Below, in pieces: positions 39,091-47,780 of a stretch of DNA of 64,000 bases. Positions within the stretch are counted from its first letter, which is position 1; every line of letters begins with the position of its first letter. The position numbers and the translations under genes are program-made. A model generated the notes under the pieces. The model was not told where the DNA came from, made no database searches, and saw only the letters and a program-made list of their open reading frames with translations. Source of the DNA: Saccharothrix sp. (GTDB taxonomy: Bacteria > Actinomycetota > Actinomycetes > Mycobacteriales > Pseudonocardiaceae); assembly GCF_031180885.1 (NCBI RefSeq), contig NZ_JAPSLK010000005.1:1-64000 (forward strand). Direction: 5' to 3'.

Positions 39091-39538
39091 CTTCTGCCAG
39101 CACCGGCTGCACGAGGGCGACGAGATCGGCCGCCTCCACCTGGACGGTCTCGTCGTCCCGGCCGCTGCCGCAGTACACCGTGCCCATGTCCGGCACGGTG
39201 GTGTGGAAGACGACCGTGCGCGGCTCCACGCGGGTCACCGGGCTGATGCCGCCGGGCGCCATGCCCAGCTCGCGCAGGTCGTCGTCACCGGCGCGGCGCA
39301 GCTTCGACCGGGACACGCCCGCCGCCTTGGCCACCTTGCCGTAGCCCACGGGCAGCAGCATCGGCAGCGACACCAGCACGAACCGGCCGTCCTCGGCGCG
39401 GAACGCCAGGGTCTTGAGCAGCCGGTCGGCGGGCAGGTCCAGTTCGCGCTCGATGTCCTCGTAGGTGCGGATCGGCGCGTGCGTGAACGTGGAAAAGGGA
39501 ACGCCGGCGTCCTTCAGGATTTCCACGGGACTACTCAT
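39083..39538 (-). CDS. YbaK/EbsC-type Cys-tRNA(Pro) deacylase-like protein
   Basis: Single-domain protein of 151 residues of the YbaK/ProX superfamily, which clears mischarged aminoacyl-tRNA (Cys-tRNA-Pro or Ala-tRNA-Pro). Motifs: FTHAPIRTYEDIERELDLP, RLLKTLAF with the conserved Lys, and MAPGGISPVTR with the GxxSP loop. Last gene of the minus-strand biosynthetic operon, overlapping the MaoC-like gene by 8 bases. Given that the pathway consumes proline as an activated ester, a prolyl-editing fold here is suggestive: it could hydrolyse a mis-loaded or proline-like thioester. That is inference. Confidence 0.8.
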   Translation of the reverse strand: MSSPVEILKDAGVPFSTFTHAPIRTYEDIERELDLPADRLLKTLAFRAEDGRFVLVSLPMLLPVGYGKVAKAAGVSRSKLRRAGDDDLRELGMAPGGISPVTRVEPRTVVFHTTVPDMGTVYCGSGRDDETVQVEAADLVALVQPVLAEVS

Positions 39539-40007
39539 GGCCGCGCAGCGTATCGGATTCGGGCACGGTGACCGCGGCCGGGGCGGAATTCCGCTTTCGC
39601 ATCAATCCGTAGAACACGAAAGTCATGACGGGTCGCCCGGATTCGTCCAGGAGTTCGCCGCGCTGGCGCACCACGCCGCAGTCCGGCCGGGTCAGCGACG
39701 GGGCCGTGCCCAGCACGGTGGCCCGCCCGACCAGCACGTCTCCCGGCCGGACCGGGCGCAGCCAGTGCAGTTCCGCTATTCCAGGCGACACGTCGGCCGC
39801 CGCACTGCGGACTACCGAATCCACGTAGAGGCGCATGAACGCCGCCGCGACCTGCCACCCGCTGGCGATCGGCGGTTCACCCGATCCGCCGATGTGCCGC
39901 GGTTGCGGGTCGTACACCCGGGCGAATGCGCGGATCTCCGCCTCGGACAGCGCGCGGCGGCCCAATTCGTGCACTTCGCCGACCCGGAAATCCTCGAAAT
40001 AGCGCAC
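39531..40007 (-). CDS. MaoC-like hot-dog dehydratase
   Basis: Hot-dog fold protein of 158 residues. The start RYFEDFRVGEVHELGRRALSE and the hydratase-2 motif FARVYDPQPRHI provide the catalytic Asp and His. PVRPGDVLVGRATVLG and VVRQRGELLDESGRPVM are the usual MaoC strands. Known members hydrate enoyl thioesters. In this operon the substrate may be an acyl group on the carrier protein, and a hot-dog protein could also serve as thioesterase. One base separates it from the upstream amidohydrolase stop. Confidence 0.82.
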   Translation of the reverse strand: MRYFEDFRVGEVHELGRRALSEAEIRAFARVYDPQPRHIGGSGEPPIASGWQVAAAFMRLYVDSVVRSAAADVSPGIAELHWLRPVRPGDVLVGRATVLGTAPSLTRPDCGVVRQRGELLDESGRPVMTFVFYGLMRKRNSAPAAVTVPESDTLRGHE

Positions 40008-40008
40008 G

Positions 40009-40953
40009 CTACCTCCTCGCGGCGGCCCGCAGCCGGGGGAACAGGGCCAGGGCCGCGCCGCCGACGTCCGCGCGGTGGGCCGCCACGGCCCGGCGGGTCG
40101 CGGCGACGACCGGTGCGGTCATGAACGGGAAGTCCGTGCCGAACAGGACGTGCCCGGGTGGGGCGACACCGTCCACACAGGACAGTGCGGCGGCGGAGAA
40201 CGCTTGCGCTGTCTCGTAGTACAGCCCCGCCAGCTCGTCGCGCACCGAACCGTCGCGGTCCGGCAGCACCCACGTCTCGGCCAGTTCGAGGCGGCCGGCG
40301 AGGAACGGGATCGTGCCGCCTCCGTGCGCAAGCACGAACCGGATCCCCGGGTAGCGCCGGAACACGCCCCGGAACAGCAGGTTCGCCACCGCGCGCGTGG
40401 TGTCCATGACGAAGTCCACCAGGGGCGGCGGGACGACGGCAGGGAAGTCCGGCGCACCCGTGCACGAGCACCGGTAGCCGGGGTTCGGGTGCACCAGCAC
40501 CACCGCCGCCCGCCGGTCCAGCTCGGCGAACAGTTCCTCCTGCGGCGGGTCGCCCAGCAGCGCGCCGTCCGCGAGGCTCGCGGGCAGCACGACCCCGTCC
40601 GCGCCCAGAACGTCGAAGGCGTGGCCGACCTCGACGAGGGACGCGTCGAGGTCGGGCAGCGGGAGCGTGGCGAGCAGACCGAACCGGTCGGGGCGCGCCC
40701 GGACCAGTTCGGCGGTCCACTCGTTGGTGGCACGCACCAGCTCGGGGCCGTCGGGCAGCCGCAGCGCCTGGTCCGGCATGAGCACGGACAGGATCGCCGC
40801 GTCCAGGGCGCAGTCGTCCATGACCGCCAACGAATCTTCGACCCGCCAGCGCGGTACCGCCACGCCCGGCGCCATGTGGGTCACGCCCCGGCGCGCCAGC
40901 GCATCGGCCAGCGCGCCGTGATAGGCGTGGTGGTGCACGTCGACCCAGGTCAT
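40009..40953 (-). CDS. ACMSD-like amidohydrolase/decarboxylase
   Basis: Metal-dependent (beta/alpha)8 enzyme of 314 residues in the amidohydrolase-2 family. The N-terminal metal site is WVDVHHH, further ligands are [15 protein letters not shown] (His) and LFGTDFPF (Asp). The pattern matches 2-amino-3-carboxymuconate-6-semialdehyde decarboxylase and related non-oxidative aryl-carboxylate decarboxylases such as gamma-resorcylate decarboxylase. In this setting a plausible substrate is a free (halo)pyrrole-2-carboxylate, giving the halopyrrole. ATG 40953 overlaps the TrpB-like stop by four bases, so the two are made together. Confidence 0.85.
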   Translation of the reverse strand: MTWVDVHHHAYHGALADALARRGVTHMAPGVAVPRWRVEDSLAVMDDCALDAAILSVLMPDQALRLPDGPELVRATNEWTAELVRARPDRFGLLATLPLPDLDASLVEVGHAFDVLGADGVVLPASLADGALLGDPPQEELFAELDRRAAVVLVHPNPGYRCSCTGAPDFPAVVPPPLVDFVMDTTRAVANLLFRGVFRRYPGIRFVLAHGGGTIPFLAGRLELAETWVLPDRDGSVRDELAGLYYETAQAFSAAALSCVDGVAPPGHVLFGTDFPFMTAPVVAATRRAVAAHRADVGGAALALFPRLRAAARR

Positions 40954-42308
40954 GTCGCCCGCACGACCGGCAGGTCCGCCAGCGCCGCGTCGATCTCCTC
41001 CTGCGGCAGGGTGTAGTCCTCCAGCTTCCCGGCCAGGAACGCGTCGTAGGCGCCCATGTCGAAGTGGCCGTGCCCGGAGAACCCGAACAGGATCGTGCGC
41101 GCCTCCCCGGTCTCCTTGGCGGCCAACGCTTCCGCGACCGCGCCGCGCAGGGCGTGCGAGGACTCCGGCGCCATCACGAACCCCTCGGCGCGGGCGAACC
41201 GCACGGCCTCGGTGAACACCTCGTTCTGGTTGTACGCACGCGCCTCCACATAGCCGTCGTCGTGCAGCAGGCACAACGTCGGCGCGTCGCCGTGGAAGCG
41301 CAGGCCGCCCGCGTGGATCGGCGCGGGGATGAACCCGTGGCCCACGGTCCGCATGTGCAGCAACGGCCCGAGACCCGCCACGTCCGGGTAGTCGTAGGTC
41401 AGCTTGCCCCGGGTCAGGGTCGGGCACGCGGCCGGTTCCGCCGCGATGAACCGGGTGTCGCGGCGACCGGCCAGCTTGTCGGCCATGAACGGGAACGCGA
41501 GCCCGGAGTAGTTCGAGCCGCCGCCGACGCAGCCGATGACGACGTCCGGGTAGTCGTCGGCCAGCTCGAACTGCTTCTGGGCCTCCAGACCGATGATCGT
41601 CTGGTGCAGGACCACGTGGTTCATCGCCGACCCGAGCGCGAACTTGGTGTCGTCGTGGGCCAGCGCGTCCTCCACCGCCTCGCTGATGGCGATGCCGAGG
41701 CTGCCCGGCGAGTCCGGCTCGTCGGCCAGGATCTTGCGGCCCGCCTGGGTGCGGGTGCTCGGCGACGGGAACACCTCCGCGCCCCACGTCTCCATCAGCG
41801 AGTGGCGGTGCGGTTTCTGCTGGAAGGACGCCTTGACCATGTACACGGTCACGTCGATGCCGAACAGGCTGCCCGCGAACGACAGCGCGGAACCCCACTG
41901 CCCGGCCCCGGTCTCCGTCGTCACCCGCTTCACGCCCTCGACGGAGTTGTAGTACACCTGCGGCACGGCGGTGTTCGGCTTGTGCGACCCGGCCGGCGAC
42001 ACGGCCTCGTACTTGAAGTAGATCCGGGCGGGCGTGTCCAGCGCCTTCTCCAGCCGGTCGGCCCGGTACAGCGGGGACGGCCGCCAGATCCGGTACAGCT
42101 CCTGCACCTGCTCGGGGATGTCGATCCACCGCTCGGCGCTCATCTCCTGCTCGATGACCGCCCGGGGCAGCAGGGGTTCCAGGTCGGCGGGCGTGACCGG
42201 CTCGTGCGTGACCGGGTGCAGCGGCGGCATGAGCGGCCGGGGCAGGTCGGGCACGATGTTGTACCACCGGGTCGGGGTGTCCTTCTCGGACAGGACGAAC
42301 TTCTTCAC
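40950..42308 (-). CDS. TrpB-like (TrpB2) PLP enzyme
   Basis: PLP-dependent beta-replacement enzyme of 452 residues, longer than classical TrpB and matching the TrpB2 group (N-terminal [10 protein letters not shown]). PLP lysine Lys110 in [11 protein letters not shown], catalytic acid Glu132 in [13 protein letters not shown], phosphate loop [11 protein letters not shown]. Classical TrpB joins indole to serine-derived aminoacrylate. No trpA or other trp gene is in the window. Located 13 bases after the halogenase gene and overlapping the amidohydrolase gene, it is part of the biosynthetic operon and may join serine (or O-phosphoserine) to a pyrrole nucleophile. TrpB2 also occurs alone in many actinomycetes, so recruitment by chance cannot be excluded. 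Confidence 0.88.
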   Translation of the reverse strand: MKKFVLSEKDTPTRWYNIVPDLPRPLMPPLHPVTHEPVTPADLEPLLPRAVIEQEMSAERWIDIPEQVQELYRIWRPSPLYRADRLEKALDTPARIYFKYEAVSPAGSHKPNTAVPQVYYNSVEGVKRVTTETGAGQWGSALSFAGSLFGIDVTVYMVKASFQQKPHRHSLMETWGAEVFPSPSTRTQAGRKILADEPDSPGSLGIAISEAVEDALAHDDTKFALGSAMNHVVLHQTIIGLEAQKQFELADDYPDVVIGCVGGGSNYSGLAFPFMADKLAGRRDTRFIAAEPAACPTLTRGKLTYDYPDVAGLGPLLHMRTVGHGFIPAPIHAGGLRFHGDAPTLCLLHDDGYVEARAYNQNEVFTEAVRFARAEGFVMAPESSHALRGAVAEALAAKETGEARTILFGFSGHGHFDMGAYDAFLAGKLEDYTLPQEEIDAALADLPVVRAT

Positions 42309-42321
42309 GGCGTCCCCTTCG

Positions 42322-43665
42322 TCAGAACATCGGTGCCTGGCTGGGCGCGCGCAGGGTGCCCAGGTGCGGGTGCCACAGGTGGTCGGGGTTCTCCTCGACC
42401 TCGCGGGTGATCTCCCGCATCCGGGTCAGCGCGACCGGCTCGCCGCCCTCGTAGACGTCGCCCTGGAGCATCCGCAGCACGTCGATGCGGTAGCGCGGGT
42501 CGGCGACGAACGCGGTGAACAGGATGTTGAGCCGGTAGTAGATGGAGATGAACTCGTACCAGTTGCCCACCGCCCGGCGCAGCTTGCTCTCGAAGGTCTG
42601 GAAGGAGGCCTTGGAGAAGTCGCCCTTCTCGGCGGCTGCGACAATGTCGTAGGACGCCAGGCGCGCGCTGTTCATGGCCACGCTGACCCCGCTGGAGAAG
42701 ATCGGGTCCACGAACCGGGCCGCGTCGCCGACCATCAGCCAGCCGTCGCCGCAGATCTGCCGCATGGCGTAGCTGTAGTCGCCTTCGGGCTTGAACGGCC
42801 GCACCCGCTCGCTCTTGCGCAACGCCTCGGCCAGCTCGGGCCGGGTCCGCATGGACTGGTCGAAGAACTCGCCCCACTGCTGCTTGGCGGCGGTGAAGTG
42901 CTTCTTCTGGGTGACCACGCCGACGCTGGTGATCGTGTCGGTGATCGGGATCTGCCAGACCCATGTGTCGGTTATCGGCAGGAAGTGGATGAAGATGAAG
43001 TCCGCCTGCTTGCCGTCCACCGCCAGGGCCGTCCGGTCCAGGCCGTCGTACCAGGTGTGGATGGCGTACTGGTTGAACACCGGGTCGGGCACCTTGAGCT
43101 TGAGCTGGCGGCCGAGCAGGGTGCCGCGCCCGCTGGCGTCGACCACCATCCGCACCCGCACGCCGACCTCGCGCCGGCCGAGGGTGAACACGATCCGCTT
43201 GACGTCCTCTTCCAGCTCGACCCGCTGCACGCGCACGCCCTCGTACACCTTGGCGCCCTGCGACTCGGCGTGCTGCAACAGCAGCAGGTCGTACTGGCCG
43301 CGGTCGACGTGGTAGGTGTAGTCCTGCTGGACGCCCTTCTGGTCGCGCTCGCGGAACTCCACCTCGGCGGCCTTGAAGCCGTGCGAGAGCTGGAAGCCCA
43401 GCGGCGAGATGTCGCTGCGGGTGGCGGATGTCCAGGCCGCCCCGTACTTGCGCGGGAACCCGCCTTTGTCCACTTTGTCCAGTGCGCCGATGTCGGCCAG
43501 CACCGGCGTGGTGGCCGGGATCAGCGACTCGCCCACGTGCGGCCGGGGGAACAGCTCCCCCTCCAGCACCACGCACTTGAGGCCCGCGCGGGCCAGGTAG
43601 GAGGCGATCGTCGAGCCGGCGGGTCCGCCGCCGACGATGCCGATGTCGAAGTCAACGTCTGCCAC
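42322..43665 (-). CDS. flavin-dependent halogenase (carrier-protein type)
   Basis: FADH2-dependent halogenase of 447 residues. FAD motif GGGPAG (12-17), HVGESLIP loop, candidate catalytic lysine Lys73 in [12 protein letters not shown] (the Lys that forms the chloramine or guides HOCl), halogenase hallmark WVWQIP at 235-240 (WxWxIP), and GDAARFVDP near 313-321 with the SSGV turn. Length and the helical C-terminus resemble halogenases such as PltA or CmlS that act on carrier-bound substrates, and the gene overlaps a carrier-protein gene by 14 bases. Expected reaction: chlorination or bromination of a pyrrolyl-S-carrier protein. A flavin reductase is not in the window. Some family members are non-halogenating, hence the remaining doubt. 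Confidence 0.82.
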   Translation of the reverse strand: MADVDFDIGIVGGGPAGSTIASYLARAGLKCVVLEGELFPRPHVGESLIPATTPVLADIGALDKVDKGGFPRKYGAAWTSATRSDISPLGFQLSHGFKAAEVEFRERDQKGVQQDYTYHVDRGQYDLLLLQHAESQGAKVYEGVRVQRVELEEDVKRIVFTLGRREVGVRVRMVVDASGRGTLLGRQLKLKVPDPVFNQYAIHTWYDGLDRTALAVDGKQADFIFIHFLPITDTWVWQIPITDTITSVGVVTQKKHFTAAKQQWGEFFDQSMRTRPELAEALRKSERVRPFKPEGDYSYAMRQICGDGWLMVGDAARFVDPIFSSGVSVAMNSARLASYDIVAAAEKGDFSKASFQTFESKLRRAVGNWYEFISIYYRLNILFTAFVADPRYRIDVLRMLQGDVYEGGEPVALTRMREITREVEENPDHLWHPHLGTLRAPSQAPMF

Positions 43666-43936
43666 GGGTCTCCCCCAGCTCGGCGCGGTCGAGGTCCAGC
43701 ACGAGAGCGGTGATGCCGTTGAGGTCGCGGAAGTTTCGTCCCACCATGCGCTCGGCGGGCACCTCCACGCCGAAGCGCTCCTGGATGAACACCACCAGGC
43801 TGGTCGTGGACAGGCTGTTGAGGATGCCCCACTCCAGCAGCGGCGTGTCCGGGCCGATCTCCACCCCGGCCGAGGGGTCGAGCACCTTGTCCCGGATGAA
43901 CCCCGTCAACTCTTCGAGGACCTCTTCGCGCTCCAT
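43652..43936 (-). CDS. stand-alone acyl/peptidyl carrier protein
   Basis: Acidic carrier protein of 94 residues. The phosphopantetheine site is Ser41 in EWGILNSLSTTSL, followed by helix II (LVVFIQERFGVEV) and the late motif NFRDLNGITALV. ATG 43936 has GGAGA 7 bases upstream. It is of the PltL-like type that carries proline, then pyrrole, through oxidation and halogenation. First gene of the minus-strand operon and overlaps the halogenase gene, which supports a carrier-bound halogenase substrate. Confidence 0.85.
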   Translation of the reverse strand: MEREEVLEELTGFIRDKVLDPSAGVEIGPDTPLLEWGILNSLSTTSLVVFIQERFGVEVPAERMVGRNFRDLNGITALVLDLDRAELGETRGRR

Positions 43937-44104
43937 CCACGTTCTCCGTTCCGCGTGGCGCATCACCGGCCGCCCGATGCTACGGAGCGTGGAAAACCGT
44001 TGTCTTCCCTCGGAATGCGGGGCGCGGCCCGTCCGAACGGACAGGGTGCCGGCCGGTATTCCTGTTGAGGACAACGGGAGTGCGGCTGGTTATGCTCCCG
44101 TCGC
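43937..44104. promoter_or_regulatory. divergent promoter region of the halopyrrole locus
   Basis: This 168-base gap drives both operons. It contains inverted arms CCGTTGTC (43997-44004) and GACAACGG (44070-44077), a possible regulator site. A TATGCT -10 box at about 44091 lies 8 bases before GTG 44105, implying a leaderless transcript for the dehydrogenase gene. Confidence 0.5.
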
Positions 44105-45193
44105 GTGGACTTCGGATGGCAGCCCGACGAGGACGTGGAGCGGGTCCTGGCGCACCCGTGGAGCCCGGCGGACGGCTGGGAGTCGTGCGGGCGCTTGGGT
44201 TTGCTCGGGTTGAGCGTGCCGGTGGAGCACGGCGGGTCGGGACGGGGGTTCCTGGACACGGCCCGGGTCGCGGAGGCGTTCGGGGCGGGGTGCACCGATA
44301 TGGGGTTGGTGTTCTCGGCTTTGGCGCACTTGTTCGCGTGCGCGATGCCGATCGCGGAGCACGGCTCCGCGCGGGTGCGCGAACGGGTGCTGCCGTTGCT
44401 CGCGTCGGGCGAGTGGGTTGGGGCGAATGCCATCACCGAGGACGTGGCGGGGTCGGACGTGACGGCACTGCGGACCACCGGGCGGCTCGACGGGGACCAC
44501 TACGTGCTGGACGGGGTGAAGTCGTTCGTCAGCAACGGTCCGGTGGCCGATGTTTTCGTGGTGTACGCGTCGACGGAGCCGGAGTTCGGGCACTTGGGCG
44601 TGAGCGCGTTCGTGGTCGAGCGGGGGACGCCGGGACTGGTCGTCGAGCCGTTTGCCAAGGGTGTGCTGGCCTCCTGTCCGGCCGGGGAGGTGCGGCTGGT
44701 GGGCTGCCGGGTGCCGGTGGACCACGTGCTCGGGGTGCCGGGGCAGGGGGCGGCGATCTTCCAGTCGTCGATGCGGTGGGAGCGCACGTGCTTGTTCGCC
44801 GCGTATCTGGGTCAGGCGGGGCGATTGCTGGACCGGTGTGTCGAGCACGCCCGGACGCGGCGGCAGTTCGGGCGGCCGATCGGTGCGAACCAGGCGGTGT
44901 CGCACGCGGTGGCGGGGCTGCGGTCGCGGTGGGAGGCGGCCCGGTTGGTGCTGTGGCGGGCGTGTTGGCGGTTGGACCGGGGTGAGCGGGCGGCGTGGGA
45001 CGTGGCGGCGGCGAAGCTCGCGGTGAGCGAGGTGGCGGTGGACACGGCGCTGTTCACGATGCGGGTGCTGGGTGGGGCGGGGGTGCGTGACGCGGGGGTG
45101 TCGGCGGACCTGCTGGACGCGGTGGCGGCCACCACGTTCTCCGGGACGTCGGAGATGCAGCTCGAACAGATGGCCAAGGAGTTGGGGTTGTGA
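44105..45193 (+). CDS. prolyl-carrier-protein dehydrogenase (PltE/RedW-like)
   Basis: Flavoprotein of 362 residues of the acyl-CoA dehydrogenase fold. Stretches FGAGCTDMGLVFSALAHLFA, CAMPIAEHG, GANAITEDVAGSD, PVADVFVVYAST, EFGHLGVSAFVV, QSSMRWERTCLFAAYLG and ARTRRQFGRPIGANQAVSH closely follow the prolyl-S-PCP oxidases PltE and RedW. Glu350 in FSGTSEMQ is a candidate active-site base. Expected role: four-electron oxidation of carrier-bound proline to pyrrolyl-2-carboxyl thioester, using FAD. GTG 44105 is probably leaderless; the stop overlaps the ligase start (GTGA). Confidence 0.88.
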   Translation: MDFGWQPDEDVERVLAHPWSPADGWESCGRLGLLGLSVPVEHGGSGRGFLDTARVAEAFGAGCTDMGLVFSALAHLFACAMPIAEHGSARVRERVLPLLASGEWVGANAITEDVAGSDVTALRTTGRLDGDHYVLDGVKSFVSNGPVADVFVVYASTEPEFGHLGVSAFVVERGTPGLVVEPFAKGVLASCPAGEVRLVGCRVPVDHVLGVPGQGAAIFQSSMRWERTCLFAAYLGQAGRLLDRCVEHARTRRQFGRPIGANQAVSHAVAGLRSRWEAARLVLWRACWRLDRGERAAWDVAAAKLAVSEVAVDTALFTMRVLGGAGVRDAGVSADLLDAVAATTFSGTSEMQLEQMAKELGL

Positions 45194-46617
45194 TCCTGCC
45201 CGATCTGGTGCGGTCGAGCGCTCGTCGTGACGGGTCCGCGGTGGCGGCGCGGTCTGCTGAGGGTGTTTTGACTTATGCGGAATTGGACCGTGAGGCGGAC
45301 AGAGTCGGGCGGTTCCTGTCCTCTTTGGATGTTGGAGTGGGTGATCGGGTCGCGTTGTGGTTGCCCAAGTCGTTGACTGCGGTTGTGGCCATGCAGGCTG
45401 TATTGCGGTTGGGGGCGGCTTATGTGCCTGTCGATCCGTTGAGTCCGGTGCAGCGCGCTCGGCAGGTGATCGGTGATTGTGCGCCGGCGGTGGTGGTGAC
45501 GACTCCGGAGAACGTTTCCGCCGTGCCGGGGGCGGTGTGCGTGGAGTTGGGTGGGGGTTCGGTGGAGCCGTTGCCTGCGGTGTCGGTTTCGCCGGATGAC
45601 CTGGCTTACATCCTGTACACGTCCGGGTCGACCGGTGTGCCCAAGGGTGTTCGGATCTCGCACCGCAATGCGTTGGCGTTCGTGGAGTGGGCGGCGGGTG
45701 CGTTGGAGGCTCGGCCTGCGGACCGGTTCGCCAACCATGCGCCGTTCCACTTCGATCTTTCGGTGCTGGACGTGTATGTGGCTTTTTTGGTGGGCGCGTC
45801 GGTGGTGTTGGTGCCTCAGGAGGCGGCTTATGCGCCTGGGCGGTTGGTCGAGATGTTGGTGTCGGAACGGATCACGGTGTGGTACTCGGTGCCGTCCGTG
45901 TTGATGTTGATGGCGCGCAACGGTTTGCTGGAGACGGAGTTGCCTTGGTTGCGTGCGGTTTTGTTCGCCGGGGAGCCGTATCCGGTCGATCACTTGCGGG
46001 CGTTGCGGGCTCACTTGCCGGATGCGCGGTTGCTCAACTTGTACGGGCCTACGGAGACCAACGTGTGCACGTACTACGAGGTGGGGGAGGTACCGGAGTC
46101 GTGGACGCGTCCTGCTCCGATTGGTCGGGCGTGCTCGGGGGACACGGTGTGGGCGGTGCGGGACGACGGTTCGGTGGCGGGGGTGGGTGAGGAGGGCGAG
46201 TTGATGGTGTCCGGGCCGACCGTGATGCTCGGGTACCACGGGGGTGCGCCGCACACCGGGCCGTATGCCACCGGGGATCGGGTGGTGTTGTCGGCGGAGG
46301 GTGATTACGTCTACCTGGGGCGGCGCGACGGGATGGTGAAGGTGCGCGGGAACCGGGTGGAGGTGGGGGACGTCGAGGCGGCGTTGCAGTCGCATCCGGC
46401 GGTGAGCGAGGTGGCGGTCACCGTGTGGGGGACCGGGTTGGACGCTCGGCTGGTCGCTCACGTGGTCGCGGTCGGCCCTTTTGGGCTACTGGAGGCAAAG
46501 CGGCACTGCGCGAGCCGCCTGCCCCGGCACATGATCGTGGACGCGGTGCGCCTGGTGCGCGCGCTGCCTCGGACGCCGAACGGGAAGGTGGACCGCCGGG
46601 CGCTGGCTGGCGGTTGA
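45190..46617 (+). CDS. prolyl-AMP ligase (PltF/RedM-like adenylation enzyme)
   Basis: Stand-alone adenylation enzyme of 475 residues. Core motifs: A3 YTSGSTGVPKG, A4 HAPFHFDLSVLDVYVAF, A5 LYGPTETNV, A7 YATGDRV, A8 GRRDGMVKVRGNRVEVGDVE, A10 PRTPNGKVDRR with the catalytic Lys. Aligning by eye to PheA gives the pocket residues D-L-L-Y-L-A-L-V-C, which I recall as the L-proline code of the pyrrole-forming ligases. It should activate L-proline with ATP and load the carrier protein. The gene uses many TTG, GTT and TCT codons and is less GC-rich at third positions than its neighbours, a sign of later arrival. Confidence 0.87.
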   Translation: MILPDLVRSSARRDGSAVAARSAEGVLTYAELDREADRVGRFLSSLDVGVGDRVALWLPKSLTAVVAMQAVLRLGAAYVPVDPLSPVQRARQVIGDCAPAVVVTTPENVSAVPGAVCVELGGGSVEPLPAVSVSPDDLAYILYTSGSTGVPKGVRISHRNALAFVEWAAGALEARPADRFANHAPFHFDLSVLDVYVAFLVGASVVLVPQEAAYAPGRLVEMLVSERITVWYSVPSVLMLMARNGLLETELPWLRAVLFAGEPYPVDHLRALRAHLPDARLLNLYGPTETNVCTYYEVGEVPESWTRPAPIGRACSGDTVWAVRDDGSVAGVGEEGELMVSGPTVMLGYHGGAPHTGPYATGDRVVLSAEGDYVYLGRRDGMVKVRGNRVEVGDVEAALQSHPAVSEVAVTVWGTGLDARLVAHVVAVGPFGLLEAKRHCASRLPRHMIVDAVRLVRALPRTPNGKVDRRALAGG

Positions 46618-46883
46618 GGCCCGGCGGTTGCGGCCCGGCGGTTGCGGCCCGGCGGTTGCGGGCGGGCGGTTGCGGGCGGGCGGAGAGCGCGACGGGTGAG
46701 GCCCGGCGGTTGAGGGCGGCGGTCTCCGGCGCTCGTCTGCGCCGACGGGCGAGACCGGCGGCACTGCGGCCCGCGTGTGCGCCCGCGGCCTTCGGCCCTC
46801 GCGTGCGCCGGCGGGTGAGGGCGGGCGGCCTCCGGCCCCCGTCTCCATTGTCCCACGGGGGTACGACAAAGTGCCTCGACGGC
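46618..46883. repeat. repeat-rich spacer with copy 2 of the 42-bp repeat
   Basis: After the ligase stop, CCCGGCGGTTGCGG-type units recur about five times (46618-46710). Bases 46827-46868 are identical to 27249-27290; on the minus strand the element begins TGTCGTACCCCCGTGGGACA. No gene. Confidence 0.85.
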
Positions 46884-47756
46884 TCAGGCGAAGGATGCGC
46901 GGGCGGCGGTCGCGCCTTCTTGGGCCAGCCAGGTCGGGAAGTCGAGCAGGTCCGGGTGTTCCGCGCGGAGTGCGGGGATGTCGGCCTGCCACCCGGCGAA
47001 GCGGTCGGCGCGGGTCAGGTCGTCCAGGCTGACGCCCAGTCGGGCCAAGACCTCCGGTGGCAGCGGTGAGGTGTCGATGTCCTTGCCTAGGACCTCGCCG
47101 AACGCCTCCGCGAGCCCCTCCCTGGTCACCTCGTCGCCCGCCAACTCGATCTCCCGCCCCACGTACCGGTCCGGGTCGGCGAACGCCAGACCCGCGAACG
47201 CCCCGACGTCCCGGACGGCCACCACCTGGACCCGCCGCCACCCGGGCATCATGCGGATCAGCGGCACCACGCCCAGCACGCCCGTCATCGGCGACACGTG
47301 GTTCTCCATGAACATGACCGGGCGCAGGAACGTCGCGGGCAGGCCCGAGGCCCGGACGTGTTCCTCGACCTCCCACTTCGTGTTCCAGTGCGAGATCCCG
47401 CTGCCCCGCTCCACCCCGCCCACCGACGTGTACACGAAGTGCCGGACACCGGCGGCGTGAGCGGCGTCGGCGACGGCTTTGCCCATGGCGACTTCATCCG
47501 CGTCGAAGTGGGGTGGCGCCGCCGCGGGTTGCACGCTGAACACGCCGTGCACGCCGACCATGGCCCGGTCGAGGGCCGCGCGGTCGCGCATGTCACCGGG
47601 CACGACCTCGGCGCCGGCTTCGCGCAGGGCGGCCGACTGCCGACTGCCCGGCGACCGCACCAGGGCGCGCACGTGCCAGCCGTCGGCCAGCAGTCGGCGG
47701 GCGGCGGCACCTCCCTGCTGTCCGGTGGCACCGGTGACCAACACCGTCTTCCCCAT
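46884..47756 (-). CDS. NmrA-like NAD(P)-binding protein
   Basis: Atypical short-chain dehydrogenase/NmrA family protein of 290 residues: Rossmann motif VTGATGQQGGAAARRLL, VVPGDMRD, HFVYTSVGGVERGSGISHW and ATFLRPVMFMENH. Members are redox sensors or NAD(P)H-dependent reductases. It is divergent from a TetR gene with two palindromic operators between them, so it is probably the repressed target. Confidence 0.88.
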   Translation of the reverse strand: MGKTVLVTGATGQQGGAAARRLLADGWHVRALVRSPGSRQSAALREAGAEVVPGDMRDRAALDRAMVGVHGVFSVQPAAAPPHFDADEVAMGKAVADAAHAAGVRHFVYTSVGGVERGSGISHWNTKWEVEEHVRASGLPATFLRPVMFMENHVSPMTGVLGVVPLIRMMPGWRRVQVVAVRDVGAFAGLAFADPDRYVGREIELAGDEVTREGLAEAFGEVLGKDIDTSPLPPEVLARLGVSLDDLTRADRFAGWQADIPALRAEHPDLLDFPTWLAQEGATAARASFA

Positions 47757-47780
47757 GGCAGAACCCCCAGTCCGCTACTA

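Noticed and set aside
40950..42308. Housekeeping tryptophan synthase
   Set aside because: No trpA or other trp gene is adjacent, the length and N-terminus are of the TrpB2 type, and it is embedded in the halogenase operon.
42322..43665. Geranylgeranyl-reductase-like or aromatic monooxygenase
   Set aside because: The WVWQIP motif, Lys73 context and overlap with a carrier-protein gene favour a halogenase; the alternative is kept only as residual doubt.
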